Notes: generated by a model from the letters alone, not told the origin. Positions 9,100-18,598 are shown, counted from the stretch's first letter. The stretch: DNA of 64,000 bases from an uncultured Marivita sp. (GCF_947488135.1 NZ_CANKYW010000001.1:1-64000), one strand, 5' to 3'. Numbers and translations: made by a program.

Positions 9100-10779
9100 A
9101 TGGCCGATACAACACTTCATTCAGGAAAAAGAACCCGAAGCATCCGGGAGAGATTGCCGTGGGTGATCGCCGGTTTCATTGCCTTGATCTGTGTCCTTCC
9201 GCATATCAGCGTTCTGATCGCGGCGTTCATGGGGTCGACGGAGACGCTCCAGTCGCTCGCGGAGACAGTTCTTGGCCGCTACACCCGCGCGACGATTTTT
9301 TTGCTGGTCCTGGTGGTGTTCTTCAGCACTTTGATCGGAACTCTTGCTGCGTGGCTGGTCACGACCACCGAATTTTGGGGACGGCGCGTTCTTGAAATCA
9401 CGCTTGTCCTGCCTCTGGCCTTTCCGGCCTATGTATTGGCCTATGCCTACACCCATGTGTTGGATCACCCGGGCATCGTGCAAACGACGCTCAGGGCAGT
9501 GACCGGGTGGGGGCCACGGGACTATTGGTTTCCTGAAATCAGGTCTCTGGGAGGTGCGGCGGCAATGCTGACCTTCGTCCTATATCCTTATGTCTACCTT
9601 CTGGCACGGGCCGCGTTCGCATCGCAAAGCGCGACCACGTTCTATGCGGCACAGTCTTTGGGACAGACCCGCTTCGGCGCGTTCTGGCGGGTGTCACTTC
9701 CAATGGCACGTCCGGCGATCGCGTCGGGGGCGATGCTGGTGGCGATGGAAACCATCGCGGACTTCGGGACGGTTTCGTATTTCGGCGTTCAGACCTTCGC
9801 CGTCGGGATCTATTCCAGCTGGTTCACATTCGCGGATCGCGCCGCTGCGGCCCAACTGTCGCTGGGTCTTTTGACCTTCGCCTTGCTGCTGGCGGTTTTG
9901 GAACGCTTGAACCGTGGCGAGGCGCGCTACGCGTTCGGGCGAAAGTTCGAACACATGCCGCGAGTATTGTTGAGCGGAGTTAAGGGCAAACTGGCCTTCT
10001 TGGCCTGCTTTCTTCCGGCCTTCCTTGGATGTCTTCTCCCGGTCGTGATGCTGTCCGAGATGGCGCTCAGCTCTGAGCAGTCGCTGTTTAGTCAGCGCTA
10101 CCTGCATTTCGCGCGCAATTCGGTCGTTCTCGGCCTAAGCGCGGCGGTGATTACGGTTGCCGTCGCGCTTTTGTTTGGCAGCCTTGCGCGGAACCGCAAA
10201 TCCTGGCTGGCCACCACGATCCTCTATGTCGGCCGACTTGGCTATGCCGTACCGGGTGGCGTGATTGCGGTCGGTTTGCTGGTCCCGTTCGCCTATTTCG
10301 ACAACGCTCTGGATGCGTATATGCGCGAGACGTTCGACATTTCGACGGGACTTTTGTTCACCGGGTCGATCTGGCTGCTCGTCTGTGCCTACATGATCCG
10401 GTTTCTCGCAGCTGCGATCGGCGCATATGAAGGCGGTGTGGCGGTGATCAATCCGAACATGGATGCGGCAGCCCGGGTTCTGGGGCAAAACGAATGGGGC
10501 TTGTTGCGGCGCGTCCATTTCCCGCTGTTGCGGCCGAGCCTGTTTACCGCGTTGTTGATCGTATTCGTCGACGTGATGAAAGAGCTCCCCGCGACCCTGA
10601 TCATGCGGCCCTTCAATTTTGACACGCTCGCCGTTCAAGCGCATCGCCTCGCATCCGACGAGCGGCTGGCAGGGGCGGCCGTTCCGAGCCTCGTGATCGT
10701 GGCGATTGGTACGCTGCCGGTGATCCTGTTGTGCCGGCGGATCAGGAACGAGCAGGGCAAAAAAGAAGAGGGCGCCTAA
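9100..10779 (+). CDS. fbpB: Ferric iron ABC transporter permease (FbpB/SfuB type)
   Basis: A 559-aa inner-membrane protein made of two fused BPD-transport permease halves, about 12 membrane segments, as in FbpB/SfuB of periplasmic iron(III) transporters. Each half has an EAA-type loop: ATTFYAAQSLGQTRFGAFWR, and AARVLGQNEWGLLRRVHFPL near the C-terminus. The ATG at 9100 was chosen because it starts the hydrophilic lead to the first membrane helix (WVIAGFIALICVLPHISVLI); the longer frame upstream does not look coding. The binding protein converges from the other strand. No ATPase subunit is in the window. Confidence 0.9.
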   Translation: MADTTLHSGKRTRSIRERLPWVIAGFIALICVLPHISVLIAAFMGSTETLQSLAETVLGRYTRATIFLLVLVVFFSTLIGTLAAWLVTTTEFWGRRVLEITLVLPLAFPAYVLAYAYTHVLDHPGIVQTTLRAVTGWGPRDYWFPEIRSLGGAAAMLTFVLYPYVYLLARAAFASQSATTFYAAQSLGQTRFGAFWRVSLPMARPAIASGAMLVAMETIADFGTVSYFGVQTFAVGIYSSWFTFADRAAAAQLSLGLLTFALLLAVLERLNRGEARYAFGRKFEHMPRVLLSGVKGKLAFLACFLPAFLGCLLPVVMLSEMALSSEQSLFSQRYLHFARNSVVLGLSAAVITVAVALLFGSLARNRKSWLATTILYVGRLGYAVPGGVIAVGLLVPFAYFDNALDAYMRETFDISTGLLFTGSIWLLVCAYMIRFLAAAIGAYEGGVAVINPNMDAAARVLGQNEWGLLRRVHFPLLRPSLFTALLIVFVDVMKELPATLIMRPFNFDTLAVQAHRLASDERLAGAAVPSLVIVAIGTLPVILLCRRIRNEQGKKEEGA

Positions 10780-10787
10780 GCGCCCTC
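10768..10787. terminator. Bidirectional hairpin between converging iron genes
   Basis: GAGGGCGC-CTAA-GCGCCCTC, a perfect 8-bp stem with a 4-base loop. The TAA stop codon of the permease lies inside the loop. The 24 bases to the stop of the converging binding-protein gene make it a shared terminator. The T-tract on the plus side is weak (CGTTCCGAAGTCTTT). Confidence 0.6.
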
Positions 10788-10811
10788 GTTCCGAAGTCTT
10801 TCTTGCAGGCC

Positions 10812-11837
10812 TTATTTCCAGCCAACCTCGTTGAAGATGCGTTGCGCGGTCGGGACGTTTTCCGCGACAGCGGACAGGTCGACATCATCGGGACGGAACA
10901 TCCCAAGCGCGGCGACGGAAGGCGAAAGCCCTACACCCGGCACGGCGGGGTATTCATCGTTACCGGCGGAAAAATACTTCTGTGCCTGTTCCGAGGAGAG
11001 GTATTCGAGGAACCTGATTGCGTTATCCCGGTTCGGCGCGTTTGCGGCCACACCACCACCCGACAGGTTCATATGCGCCCCTTCCGCGTTCTGGGCCGGG
11101 AAAATCCAACCGATATTCGCGCGGTCCTCCTCCGTCAGCCCCTCGACGTCGCTGCGAAGCGCCCGCGAGAAGTAGTAGGTGTTCGAGATCGAAATATCGC
11201 ATTCACCGGACACAAGCCCGCGAAGCTGGTCCGTATCGCCGCCCTGTGGGTCACGGGCGAAGTTGTTGACCATGCCTTGCGCCCACTCCCGGGCAGCCTC
11301 TTCGCCGTGGTTCTCAATGACGGCGCTCAGCAGGGTCTGCGTGTACTCATTGGTGGATGAACGGTGGCAGATCATGCCTTCGTATTGCGGATCAGCAAGT
11401 GACAGGTAATCCAGGGGCGGGTTTTCAACGCGGGTCTTGTCGTAGAAAATGATCCGCGCGCGTTGGCTGAAGCCGAACCACTGGTTGTCGTCGTCTTGTA
11501 GGCTCGCCGGAATGCGCGCTTCAAGAACGTCGCTGTCGATGGATTGCAGAACACCTGCATCCTTGGCCCGTTCCAGCCGCGATGTATCTACCGTCAGCAG
11601 GATATCTGCCGGAGAATTGGCGCCTTCCGCCTGCATCCGCGCGATCAATTCGTCGGCGTTGCCTTCGATGCGATTGATCGTGATGCCGGTCGCTTCGGTG
11701 AAATCGGAGTAGAGCCGTTCATCCGTGTCGTAGTGACGAGAGGAGTACAGGTTGACCTCTTCTTGAGCGCTTGCGGCTGTGCCGAAAGCCGTGCTCGTCA
11801 GAAGGGCAAGGATTGAGGTTGTCCGAAGGACGCGCAT
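10812..11837 (-). CDS. fbpA: Fe(3+) ABC transporter substrate-binding protein
   Basis: A 341-aa periplasmic protein with a Sec signal peptide cleaved near TAASA-QEEV. EEVNLYSSRHYDTDERLYSD is the start of the mature ferric-binding protein fold (FbpA/FutA/IdiA group), and ISNTYYFSRAL contains the paired tyrosines that bind iron in this family. It converges with the permease and shares the terminator between them. Its own promoter region (11838-12012) is AT-rich, and iron regulation is likely but no Fur, RirA or Irr box could be assigned with confidence. Confidence 0.92.
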   Translation of the reverse strand: MRVLRTTSILALLTSTAFGTAASAQEEVNLYSSRHYDTDERLYSDFTEATGITINRIEGNADELIARMQAEGANSPADILLTVDTSRLERAKDAGVLQSIDSDVLEARIPASLQDDDNQWFGFSQRARIIFYDKTRVENPPLDYLSLADPQYEGMICHRSSTNEYTQTLLSAVIENHGEEAAREWAQGMVNNFARDPQGGDTDQLRGLVSGECDISISNTYYFSRALRSDVEGLTEEDRANIGWIFPAQNAEGAHMNLSGGGVAANAPNRDNAIRFLEYLSSEQAQKYFSAGNDEYPAVPGVGLSPSVAALGMFRPDDVDLSAVAENVPTAQRIFNEVGWK

Positions 11838-12012
11838 GGGAATCTCCGTATTTTGTATTTCTTACTGAAATAGTCAGTTACACGATTCCGCACGGCGTTC
11901 AACTCATTCCGAGTAAATTTGTCGGAAAATTTTTCGGGATCGGATTTATGCTGGATTGCGGGAGCTAGAGCAGCTGCATGATGGGAAAGATCGTCAGTAC
12001 GATGCCCGGGGA

Positions 12013-14325
12013 TCAGACCGCCCAGGGATCGTCCAGGAATCCGATCATTGGCATCAGAAATTCACCGGAAAGAGGATCGGTCGCGTCCAGATACATCGCT
12101 TCCACGGCGGCCATCGCCGATGACAGGCTTTCTGATGACCCGTCGAACAGCGCCATTACGGAACTCGCATCGTCTACATCGGACATGCCCCGATGAACCG
12201 CGAATAGAGCGCCTAGATCGGTTTTCTGTTCCAGGTAAAGCCGATCCGCCGCCTGGCGGTCGACAAAGGCCTGAGACGCGTTTTCCGGCGCGGCTGCTTT
12301 CGCACCTTTGAGTACTTCGAGGATGAATTCATCCCGCCCGACCGCCCCTGCATCCAACGCGGCTTTCCAGAAGTTCAAGCCCTCGAGATCCGGCGCCCGC
12401 CCGAAGACATTGGCATAAATATCCGCGACGAAGGTAAGGTTGCTCGAATCCACCGGGTACAAGGCCCGGGTTTCCGCCTGATCGGCAAAAAGCAGCGCCA
12501 TTTCGTCCAGGGATGTGCCTTCGGCGTAGCAGTTCGCCCAGAACGTCAGGCCAATCGCGTCGGGTGCCCGATTGAAATAGGCGATATAAAGTTCGATGAA
12601 ATTTTCGAACTCTTCCTCTGACAAGGCCGCCAATGCGGAATGGTCCGGCAGCGGGATCGGTTCGGACAAGCCCGTGCTTCGGATTTCGAAGTCGATCTGT
12701 TCGATCTCGATCAATTCAATTGTGCCGATCCCATCGGGTCGCCTGTCTGTGACCGAGACACCGTCTGTTCGGATGGCGAGGGTAAAGGTCTCTTGCGGAC
12801 TTGCAAACATGACAGTGTCGGTTCCGCCGTCGCCAAAGATGATCTCGGTCTCTGTCCGAACTGTGAAGAGGTCATCACCGGGTGTCGCGGTGAATGGAGC
12901 GTCGTCGTCTGGGCTGGAGTCTTGGTCAGTGACAATGCCTTCAGGCACATCATCGTCAAGATTTTCAGTGGGATCGGGTTCTGCCGGTTCGGGTTGTTCG
13001 GCAGGCTTTTCAGCATCGTCGTCGGAAGCGACGGGATGTTCGTCAGTGGGAGTTGTCTCGCTGACCAATTCAAAATTCGCAGCAGTAAGCGGTGATCCGG
13101 CCTGCGACCGGTGAAACACATCGACGGTCGTGCCGTCGATAAGGGTTATCCGCGAGACATTGCTGAACGGTTTGGTGATCGCGCCAACGACATGCGAAGT
13201 CGAAAGGAAACCGCTGTCGATCAGACGGATCGTTTCAGACGACACTTCAAAATCGGCGATCGTGTTTCTACCGTCTCCTAATCCGATGAGGAAGATATCC
13301 CGACCGGCCTGGCCATAGTAGGTGTCCGCGCCGACGCCACCGATCAGCACGTCGTTGCCTTCGCCACCGTCGAGGTAATCGTTCCCCGCTCCACCAAACA
13401 GTGTGTCGTTTCCGATTTGTCCGAACAGGTCGTCGTCACCGACATTCCCCTCCAGGACATCATTGCCGTTGGCGCCTTGCAGGGAATCGTCGCCTTCGAG
13501 GCCGTCGATCACGTCATCCACGTCTCGCCCGAAAATGCGTTCGGACAGTTCGGTCGCGATCGGCGGCGTCGTACCTTGTTTGAGATACCCAGCTATTTCA
13601 TAGCCGATATCGGCCAGCATCGCCTTGTCGATCTCGCTTAGCAAGATACGCGTACCTGTCGTGAGAATCGGATCGAGCGATACGAGGTCGCCCGCGAAAC
13701 CTTCTTCAACATGGGCATGATCGTCTTCGACGGGAATAGGATCCCCGTTGTTGGCGGCTCTGGCATTTGGTCCGGTGAAGGTGTCGCCCACGACCCAGGC
13801 GTCGAATGCCCCCGACGTGCCGATGCCAAGAACATGGCCCAATTCGTGGACGGCCACGGAAAGAAAGTCGTTCTGGCCCGGCCTTGGGGCATCGAGATCA
13901 AAAGACCAGTTCGCACTCGAATCGAAGGTGATGACACCCGCCCAGGGTTCGAAATCCGTAACGGGACCAGTCCCGCGGAAATTGGAGCTGATCCGTGCTG
14001 CGTAGAGATCACCGGACGCGTCGGTTCCATCGGGGCCGGCATAAGCAAGTGTCGCTCCGGGAAATTCGGTCGCACCGACAAAAACGATCACGTCATCGAC
14101 GGTGCTGGACAGCGTAATCGTTTCGCTTACCGAGGTGACAGGGTTCCAGATCGTGAACTCCGTCCCTGCCGGCAGATCTTCGAATTCGTCACCGATGACT
14201 TCTTCCCAATGCACCGCAGCGGCCTCAAGGGCCGCACGCCGGTCTGGCGCATCAAAGAAGCCGGTGCTGTCAAACCGGTAATCGAATTGGATCGTGAAAC
14301 CCACGTGGCGCATCCCCTCGCTCAT
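12013..14325 (-). CDS. RTX-type exported metalloprotease with DUF4214 domains
   Basis: About 770 aa. The N-terminal half is a matrixin/serralysin-like domain with the zinc motif HELGHVLGIGTSGAFDAW near residue 160 (HExxHxxG with the third ligand position less clear). It is followed by RTX repeats at about residues 265-335 (GGAGNDYLDGGEGNDVLIGG), an acidic linker rich in D, E and P (VASDDDAEKPAEQPEPAEPD), and two DUF4214-type repeats (FIELYIAYFNRAPDAIGLTF, then FVADIYANVFGRAPDLEGLN). No N-terminal signal peptide is present, which with RTX repeats implies type I secretion; no T1SS genes are adjacent. Start ATG 14325 is provisional; 14364 and 14313 are alternatives. Confidence 0.85.
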   Translation of the reverse strand: MSEGMRHVGFTIQFDYRFDSTGFFDAPDRRAALEAAAVHWEEVIGDEFEDLPAGTEFTIWNPVTSVSETITLSSTVDDVIVFVGATEFPGATLAYAGPDGTDASGDLYAARISSNFRGTGPVTDFEPWAGVITFDSSANWSFDLDAPRPGQNDFLSVAVHELGHVLGIGTSGAFDAWVVGDTFTGPNARAANNGDPIPVEDDHAHVEEGFAGDLVSLDPILTTGTRILLSEIDKAMLADIGYEIAGYLKQGTTPPIATELSERIFGRDVDDVIDGLEGDDSLQGANGNDVLEGNVGDDDLFGQIGNDTLFGGAGNDYLDGGEGNDVLIGGVGADTYYGQAGRDIFLIGLGDGRNTIADFEVSSETIRLIDSGFLSTSHVVGAITKPFSNVSRITLIDGTTVDVFHRSQAGSPLTAANFELVSETTPTDEHPVASDDDAEKPAEQPEPAEPDPTENLDDDVPEGIVTDQDSSPDDDAPFTATPGDDLFTVRTETEIIFGDGGTDTVMFASPQETFTLAIRTDGVSVTDRRPDGIGTIELIEIEQIDFEIRSTGLSEPIPLPDHSALAALSEEEFENFIELYIAYFNRAPDAIGLTFWANCYAEGTSLDEMALLFADQAETRALYPVDSSNLTFVADIYANVFGRAPDLEGLNFWKAALDAGAVGRDEFILEVLKGAKAAAPENASQAFVDRQAADRLYLEQKTDLGALFAVHRGMSDVDDASSVMALFDGSSESLSSAMAAVEAMYLDATDPLSGEFLMPMIGFLDDPWAV

Positions 14326-14587
14326 CAGCACGATACCTGAAAAAATATCCGGCTTCCCGCACAAAATTTCGGGTCAATTCGGGCTGAGATATCCAGAAAG
14401 TTGGGCAGTTTCGTGAACGATTTGCGGCGATCTTACCGCGGAAACCTATGGGATAGGAACAGGCAGAAGCGTAAGGGCAAGCGAACCGGAAATGTCACAC
14501 TGCGACCAAAGGAGTTGCTTTGCGAATGTTCGGCGGCCTTGACGGAATCGTCGGTCCGGGTGCAGATGGCGCTGCTTACGGTCTGAA

Positions 14588-14757
14588 CGTCTATGGGCGT
14601 TTGGTGAAAAGGGAACGCGGTGCTTCGAAAGAAAACTCCGCGACTGCCCCCGCAACTGTGAGCGGTGAGCGATGCTGACATTGCCACTGGCGCTTTTATC
14701 GGCGCTGGGAAGGCCAGCAAAGCGATGACCCGCGAGTCAGGAGACCTGCCGTGAGCC
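14588..14757 (+). promoter_or_regulatory. Cobalamin (AdoCbl) riboswitch
   Basis: The leader carries the conserved blocks of the cobalamin aptamer: GGTGAAAAGGGAACGCGGTG, then ACTGCCCCCGCAACTGTGAGC (J-region core, about 14643-14662), GCCACTGG...GGGAAGGC (14683-14714), and the B12 box GAGTCAGGAGACCTGCC (14734-14750). It lies 140 bases before the BtuB-like receptor and would lower its expression when cobalamin is available. The region 14326-14587 between the RTX gene and the riboswitch holds no gene and must contain both divergent promoters. Confidence 0.92.
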
Positions 14758-14898
14758 AACACCCAGTCCGGTCGCGGGGCGCGATGGGGCGGCGGCAATG
14801 TCCGCAGTGGTGTCAATCACCGTCTGCGGGTGCCTCGGCATTCCAGATTATCGTTAGAATACCGGTGCTTTGCGCCGGGCAAGGCCGGGATCATTGCC

Positions 14899-16731
14899 AT
14901 GACACGTCTCACCACCAAGCTTCTCCTCTGTTCTACTCTGGTTGCACCATCCCTTGTTGCGGCTCAGGATGTGACCGATGAGCCTATCGAACTCGAGGAA
15001 ATCGTTGTTTTCGGCGGTTTGCTACCGACGAATCTAAACACCACCGGCGCAACCATCGATGTTGCGGAAAGCGAAGACATCCAGCGCGGTGGGCTGGGCG
15101 CGGCGGCAGCGCTGGACGCGCTTCCGGGTGTCGCGGTCAGCGCGAATGGCGGCTTGGGCGGAAGTGCAACGGTCCGCGTGCGCGGTCTGAGCGGGCCTTA
15201 TGTCGGCGTTCGGATTGATGGCATTGACGTGGCCGACCCGTCTGGCCCACAGACCGCGTTCAACTTCGGCACTCTGACCAGCGGTGCGCTGGACCGGATC
15301 GCCGTGGTGAAGGGCACACAATCGGCGGTCTATGGATCCGAGGCCATCGCGGGCGTTGTCGAGGTCGAGAGCTGGAGGCCACGCGTCGATGGTTTTTCCG
15401 GCAAGGCACAGGCCGAGGTCGGCAGCTTCGAGACGCGCGCGGCCAATCTGAGCTTCGGATTCCTCGACGCCCGCGCCGAATTGGCGCTTAGCCTTGGTCG
15501 CGTGACCTCCGAAGGCTTTTCCGCGCGCGAGGATGATGACGAAAACGACGGCTTTGAACAAAGCACCGTAAATCTTTTCGCGGCTTATCAGGTCAGTGAC
15601 ACGATCCGGCTCGGACTTGCGGGCATCTGGTCGGACGGCTCGGCCGAATTCGACCGCTCCGAGTTCGACAACACCGGCGAGATTGACGAAACCCGTCGTG
15701 GAATTCGCGTATTCGGCGAACTGCAAACCGGGGCTTGGACGCATGAGCTGTCCTTCAGCCACTTCGAGATCGACCGGTTCGATGCCGGCGGGTTCACTAG
15801 CGATTTCCAAGGGGAGCGGGACACGGCGGCGTATCTCGCACAAGGAGATATTTCTTCCTCGATGACCCTGGCGCTTGGTGCCGACTGGACGGAAGAGCGG
15901 TCCGAACTGGACGGCGACAGCTATGACGCCTCGAACTCGGCGGTTTTTGCAGAACTCAAGGCAACGCCGACTGACGCGATCGAATTGTCCCTGACCCTGA
16001 GATACGACGATTATTCGGATTTCGATGGTCAGGTTTCCGGCCGCGCGGCGCTGTCCTATCAATTGAACGACGCCACAATCGTCCGGGCGTCGCTAGGCAC
16101 CGGCTATCGCGCGCCATCGCTTTACGAGCGGTTTGGGCCGTTCGCCGGATCCTCTCCCCTCGATCCAGAGGAAAGCCGGAGTTTCGACCTCGGGATCGAA
16201 CATGCCTATGGCAATCGCGGATCGGTCAAGGCCACCTTGTTCTGGGCCGAGATCGATAACCTGATCGGTTTCGGCGCATCGTCCAACTGCCTGCCATCGC
16301 AAGCGTTTGGCTGCTATATTCAGACTGATGGCACCACCGACACGCGGGGTCTTGAACTCAGCGGCTCTTACGCGCTGACCGACCGCATTACCGTGTCCGG
16401 GGCGTACACGCTGACCAACGCGGAAAACAACGGGGACCGTGTGATCCTCGTGCCGCGTCATGATCTGTCGCTCGCTCTTCAGGCGGACATCACGGATCGG
16501 TTGCAAGTCGGGCTCAACATGACCCGGGTGGCAGACACTCTTGACGGATTTGCGACACCGACCGCGCTCGACGACTATACCGTCTGGGATGTGTCCGCAC
16601 GCTATGACATCACCGATACCGCATCCGTCTACGGGGCGATCGACAACGTTGCCGATGCGTCTTACCAGACGGTTCGCGGCTTCAACGCACCTGAGCGGAC
16701 GATCCGGTTCGGTGTCGAAACGTCATTCTAA
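14899..16731 (+). CDS. btuB: TonB-dependent cobalamin receptor (BtuB-like)
   Basis: A 610-aa outer-membrane protein. It has a signal peptide (LLLCSTLVAPSLVAA), a TonB box region (ELEEIVVFGG), a plug domain (VAVSANGGLGGSATVRVRGL, IAVVKGTQSAVYGSEAIAGV) and a 22-strand barrel ending in the aromatic terminal strand RTIRFGVETSF. At about 610 aa it matches the short receptors of the BtuB group. Assignment to cobalamin rests on the upstream riboswitch and the BtuF-like gene 3 bases downstream. The ATG at 14899 directly precedes the signal peptide. Confidence 0.9.
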   Translation: MTRLTTKLLLCSTLVAPSLVAAQDVTDEPIELEEIVVFGGLLPTNLNTTGATIDVAESEDIQRGGLGAAAALDALPGVAVSANGGLGGSATVRVRGLSGPYVGVRIDGIDVADPSGPQTAFNFGTLTSGALDRIAVVKGTQSAVYGSEAIAGVVEVESWRPRVDGFSGKAQAEVGSFETRAANLSFGFLDARAELALSLGRVTSEGFSAREDDDENDGFEQSTVNLFAAYQVSDTIRLGLAGIWSDGSAEFDRSEFDNTGEIDETRRGIRVFGELQTGAWTHELSFSHFEIDRFDAGGFTSDFQGERDTAAYLAQGDISSSMTLALGADWTEERSELDGDSYDASNSAVFAELKATPTDAIELSLTLRYDDYSDFDGQVSGRAALSYQLNDATIVRASLGTGYRAPSLYERFGPFAGSSPLDPEESRSFDLGIEHAYGNRGSVKATLFWAEIDNLIGFGASSNCLPSQAFGCYIQTDGTTDTRGLELSGSYALTDRITVSGAYTLTNAENNGDRVILVPRHDLSLALQADITDRLQVGLNMTRVADTLDGFATPTALDDYTVWDVSARYDITDTASVYGAIDNVADASYQTVRGFNAPERTIRFGVETSF

Positions 16732-16734
16732 GCC

Positions 16735-17553
16735 GTGATCCGTCTGTTGACGCTTCTGACTTTGGCGCTGGCCCCCTTTTGGGCCAGCGCTTCTGATTTG
16801 CCGCGTGTCGTTTCGGTAAATGTCTGCACCGATCAATTGGTCCTGCTATTGGCCGATCCCGAACAGATCATTTCACTCAGTCAGCTTTCGGATGATCCGC
16901 GTTCGTCGGTCATGGCGGATGAAGCGACCGGCTTCGCCAGGAACAACGCGCAGGCCGAAATGATTGCGGTGCAACGGCCCGACGTGGTGGTAGCCGGGAT
17001 CTACAACGATCCGAACCTGATCAATATGCTGCAATCCATCGGAATTGAGACGGTCCAGTTTCCGGTGACGCAATCGCTGCAAGACATTTCATCCGAAATC
17101 CGCAAGATGGGAACGGTTCTGGACCAGCAGGCCAAGGCTGAGCGAATTGCCGACCGGCTTGAACGTGACCTGACCCAAATCCGTGCCGCACAGGAAAACG
17201 CGCCGCTCGCTGCTTTTTTCCTGCCGAATGGGTACGCGCTTGGGGCGGGCACGCTCAGTCACGAAATCCTCGTGGCGGCGGGTGCGCGCAATCTTTCGGT
17301 CGAATTGGGGTTCGAGGGCAACGGCACCCTGTCGTTAGAGCAAGTGATCCTGCATCAACCCGACCTTCTGATCGGGGCGCAAGAATATCGCGGCTATTCC
17401 ATGGCCGAAGACATGGTGACCCACCCCGCGCTGGCAGCCATTCCGGTTCTCAATACGAGCGTCGATTGGGTCTGCGGGACTCCGTTCGTCCTGCGAGCGA
17501 TTGAAGATGTGGCCCGCGCAATCGAAGATCTTGAGACGTCTTCGAACGAGTAA
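16735..17553 (+). CDS. btuF: Cobalamin ABC transporter binding protein (BtuF-like)
   Basis: A 272-aa periplasmic binding protein with a short signal peptide (LLTLLTLALAPFWASA) and the class III fold: PRVVSVNVCTDQLVLLLADP at the N-terminus and QRPDVVVAGIYN. A GTG start at 16735 is 3 bases after the receptor stop, so the two are co-transcribed under the riboswitch. The family cannot be separated from siderophore binding proteins by sequence alone; the cobalamin role is from context. No BtuC or BtuD gene follows, since the next gene converges from the other strand. Confidence 0.85.
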   Translation: MIRLLTLLTLALAPFWASASDLPRVVSVNVCTDQLVLLLADPEQIISLSQLSDDPRSSVMADEATGFARNNAQAEMIAVQRPDVVVAGIYNDPNLINMLQSIGIETVQFPVTQSLQDISSEIRKMGTVLDQQAKAERIADRLERDLTQIRAAQENAPLAAFFLPNGYALGAGTLSHEILVAAGARNLSVELGFEGNGTLSLEQVILHQPDLLIGAQEYRGYSMAEDMVTHPALAAIPVLNTSVDWVCGTPFVLRAIEDVARAIEDLETSSNE

Positions 17554-17560
17554 GGCAGAC

Positions 17561-18457
17561 CTATTTCTGCCCGGATGAGACCTCAGCTTGCACAGTCTCG
17601 CGCGCGAGTTGCAAGGCGCCGTCGAGCGCGGTACCCCGTGGCTCTGCGATCCGCGCCTGAAACGACGAGGCGAGCCATGGCCGGTACAGCGGTGCAAGTC
17701 CGCCGGTCAAGCATACGACGTCTTCGTCCTTCAGGTCCAAGCTCGTCAGGCATAGGTTCAGATAATCCGCCGCCTCACCGACAATCGGCATCGCGTTTCG
17801 ATCGCCGTTCTCCGCACTTGTCAGAACCTCCGGGGCCAGTTCCGCAAAATCAGCGGGTGACGCGCGCCTTGCAAAAGCGATGAGCCTGCTGGGGTCATCG
17901 CCGAATTTCACCCAAAGCCGTTCGACAAGCCCAGAGGTCTCCGCAAGGCCGTCTCGTACCATCGCACAGCGTTGCAGGATGTGTTGGCCCAGCCAGGCTC
18001 CGGACGCCTGATCTCCCAAACGCAGACCCCAACCGCCGATAGCCCGGATATCTCGGCCTCGTTTCATTGCAATGAATGACCCGGTGCCAACCGCGACCAC
18101 CGCCCCGTTCCGGTCGCCCAGAGCGCCTGCAACCGATGTCGGTTGGTCGTCGGTGACCGCACATCGTGCGAAGGGCATGCGCTCCGCTATCGCTTTGGCA
18201 TCCTTCGGTGATACGATCCCTGCGATGCCCAGATGCGCCGATGCGGCCTTTAGGACGTCCTGTGTAAGTCCCGCAATCTTCGCGGTGTCGTTCAGTGCAG
18301 CAAGCACGTTCTCGACTGTTCGTGCGGGGTCACTCGTGAAATTGGCGGCACCGCCTTGAGCTGTAGCGATAAAATTGCCATCGAAATCAGCGATTGCGAC
18401 CCGACAACCCGTGCCGCCGCCGTCGATCCCGATGAACAAGGTGGGTGTATGCGTCAT
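17561..18457 (-). CDS. BadF/BadG/BcrA ATPase-family sugar kinase (NAGK-like)
   Basis: A 298-aa ASKHA-fold kinase with phosphate-1 motif FIGIDGGGTGCRVAI, phosphate-2 motif VAVGTGSFIAM, GGWGLRLGDQASGAWLGQ and adenosine motif VVCLTGGLAPLY. These match N-acetylglucosamine kinase-like proteins of proteobacteria, which phosphorylate amino sugars, often in peptidoglycan recycling or chitin use. No sugar genes are adjacent, so the substrate is unproven. It ends 7 bases from the converging btuF. Confidence 0.85.
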   Translation of the reverse strand: MTHTPTLFIGIDGGGTGCRVAIADFDGNFIATAQGGAANFTSDPARTVENVLAALNDTAKIAGLTQDVLKAASAHLGIAGIVSPKDAKAIAERMPFARCAVTDDQPTSVAGALGDRNGAVVAVGTGSFIAMKRGRDIRAIGGWGLRLGDQASGAWLGQHILQRCAMVRDGLAETSGLVERLWVKFGDDPSRLIAFARRASPADFAELAPEVLTSAENGDRNAMPIVGEAADYLNLCLTSLDLKDEDVVCLTGGLAPLYRPWLASSFQARIAEPRGTALDGALQLARETVQAEVSSGQK

Positions 18458-18547
18458 GCGCCCCGATTAGCACATTCGGTGTCTCCGTGAAGAGGCGGAA
18501 TGTGCCGGGCCAATAGCTTTTCCGGCGCAGTTCGGGCTGTCGACGAT

Positions 18548-18577
18548 AAGGCCACCGCGCAGTCACGCGGCGGCCTT
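18548..18577 (-). terminator. Hairpin downstream of the aminotransferase gene
   Basis: AAGGCC-A-CCGCG-cagtca-CGCGG-C-GGCCTT, a near-perfect long stem with one facing mismatch, 21 bases after the stop of the leftward aminotransferase gene. The U-tract is poor (CCTTATC on the minus strand). It separates that gene from the kinase gene. Confidence 0.5.
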
Positions 18578-18598
18578 CTTAGATTGTGTGGAAGTGCG

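Noticed and set aside
11838-12012. Iron-responsive operator upstream of the iron-binding protein gene
   Set aside because: No arrangement matched Fur, RirA or Irr boxes well enough.
12640-13121. Open plus-strand frames opposite the RTX gene
   Set aside because: They are mirror frames caused by acidic repeat codons; no ribosome site or family resemblance.
13330-13540. Tandem repeat region considered as CRISPR-like
   Set aside because: The repeats are 27-base coding units of the RTX domain, not spaced direct repeats.
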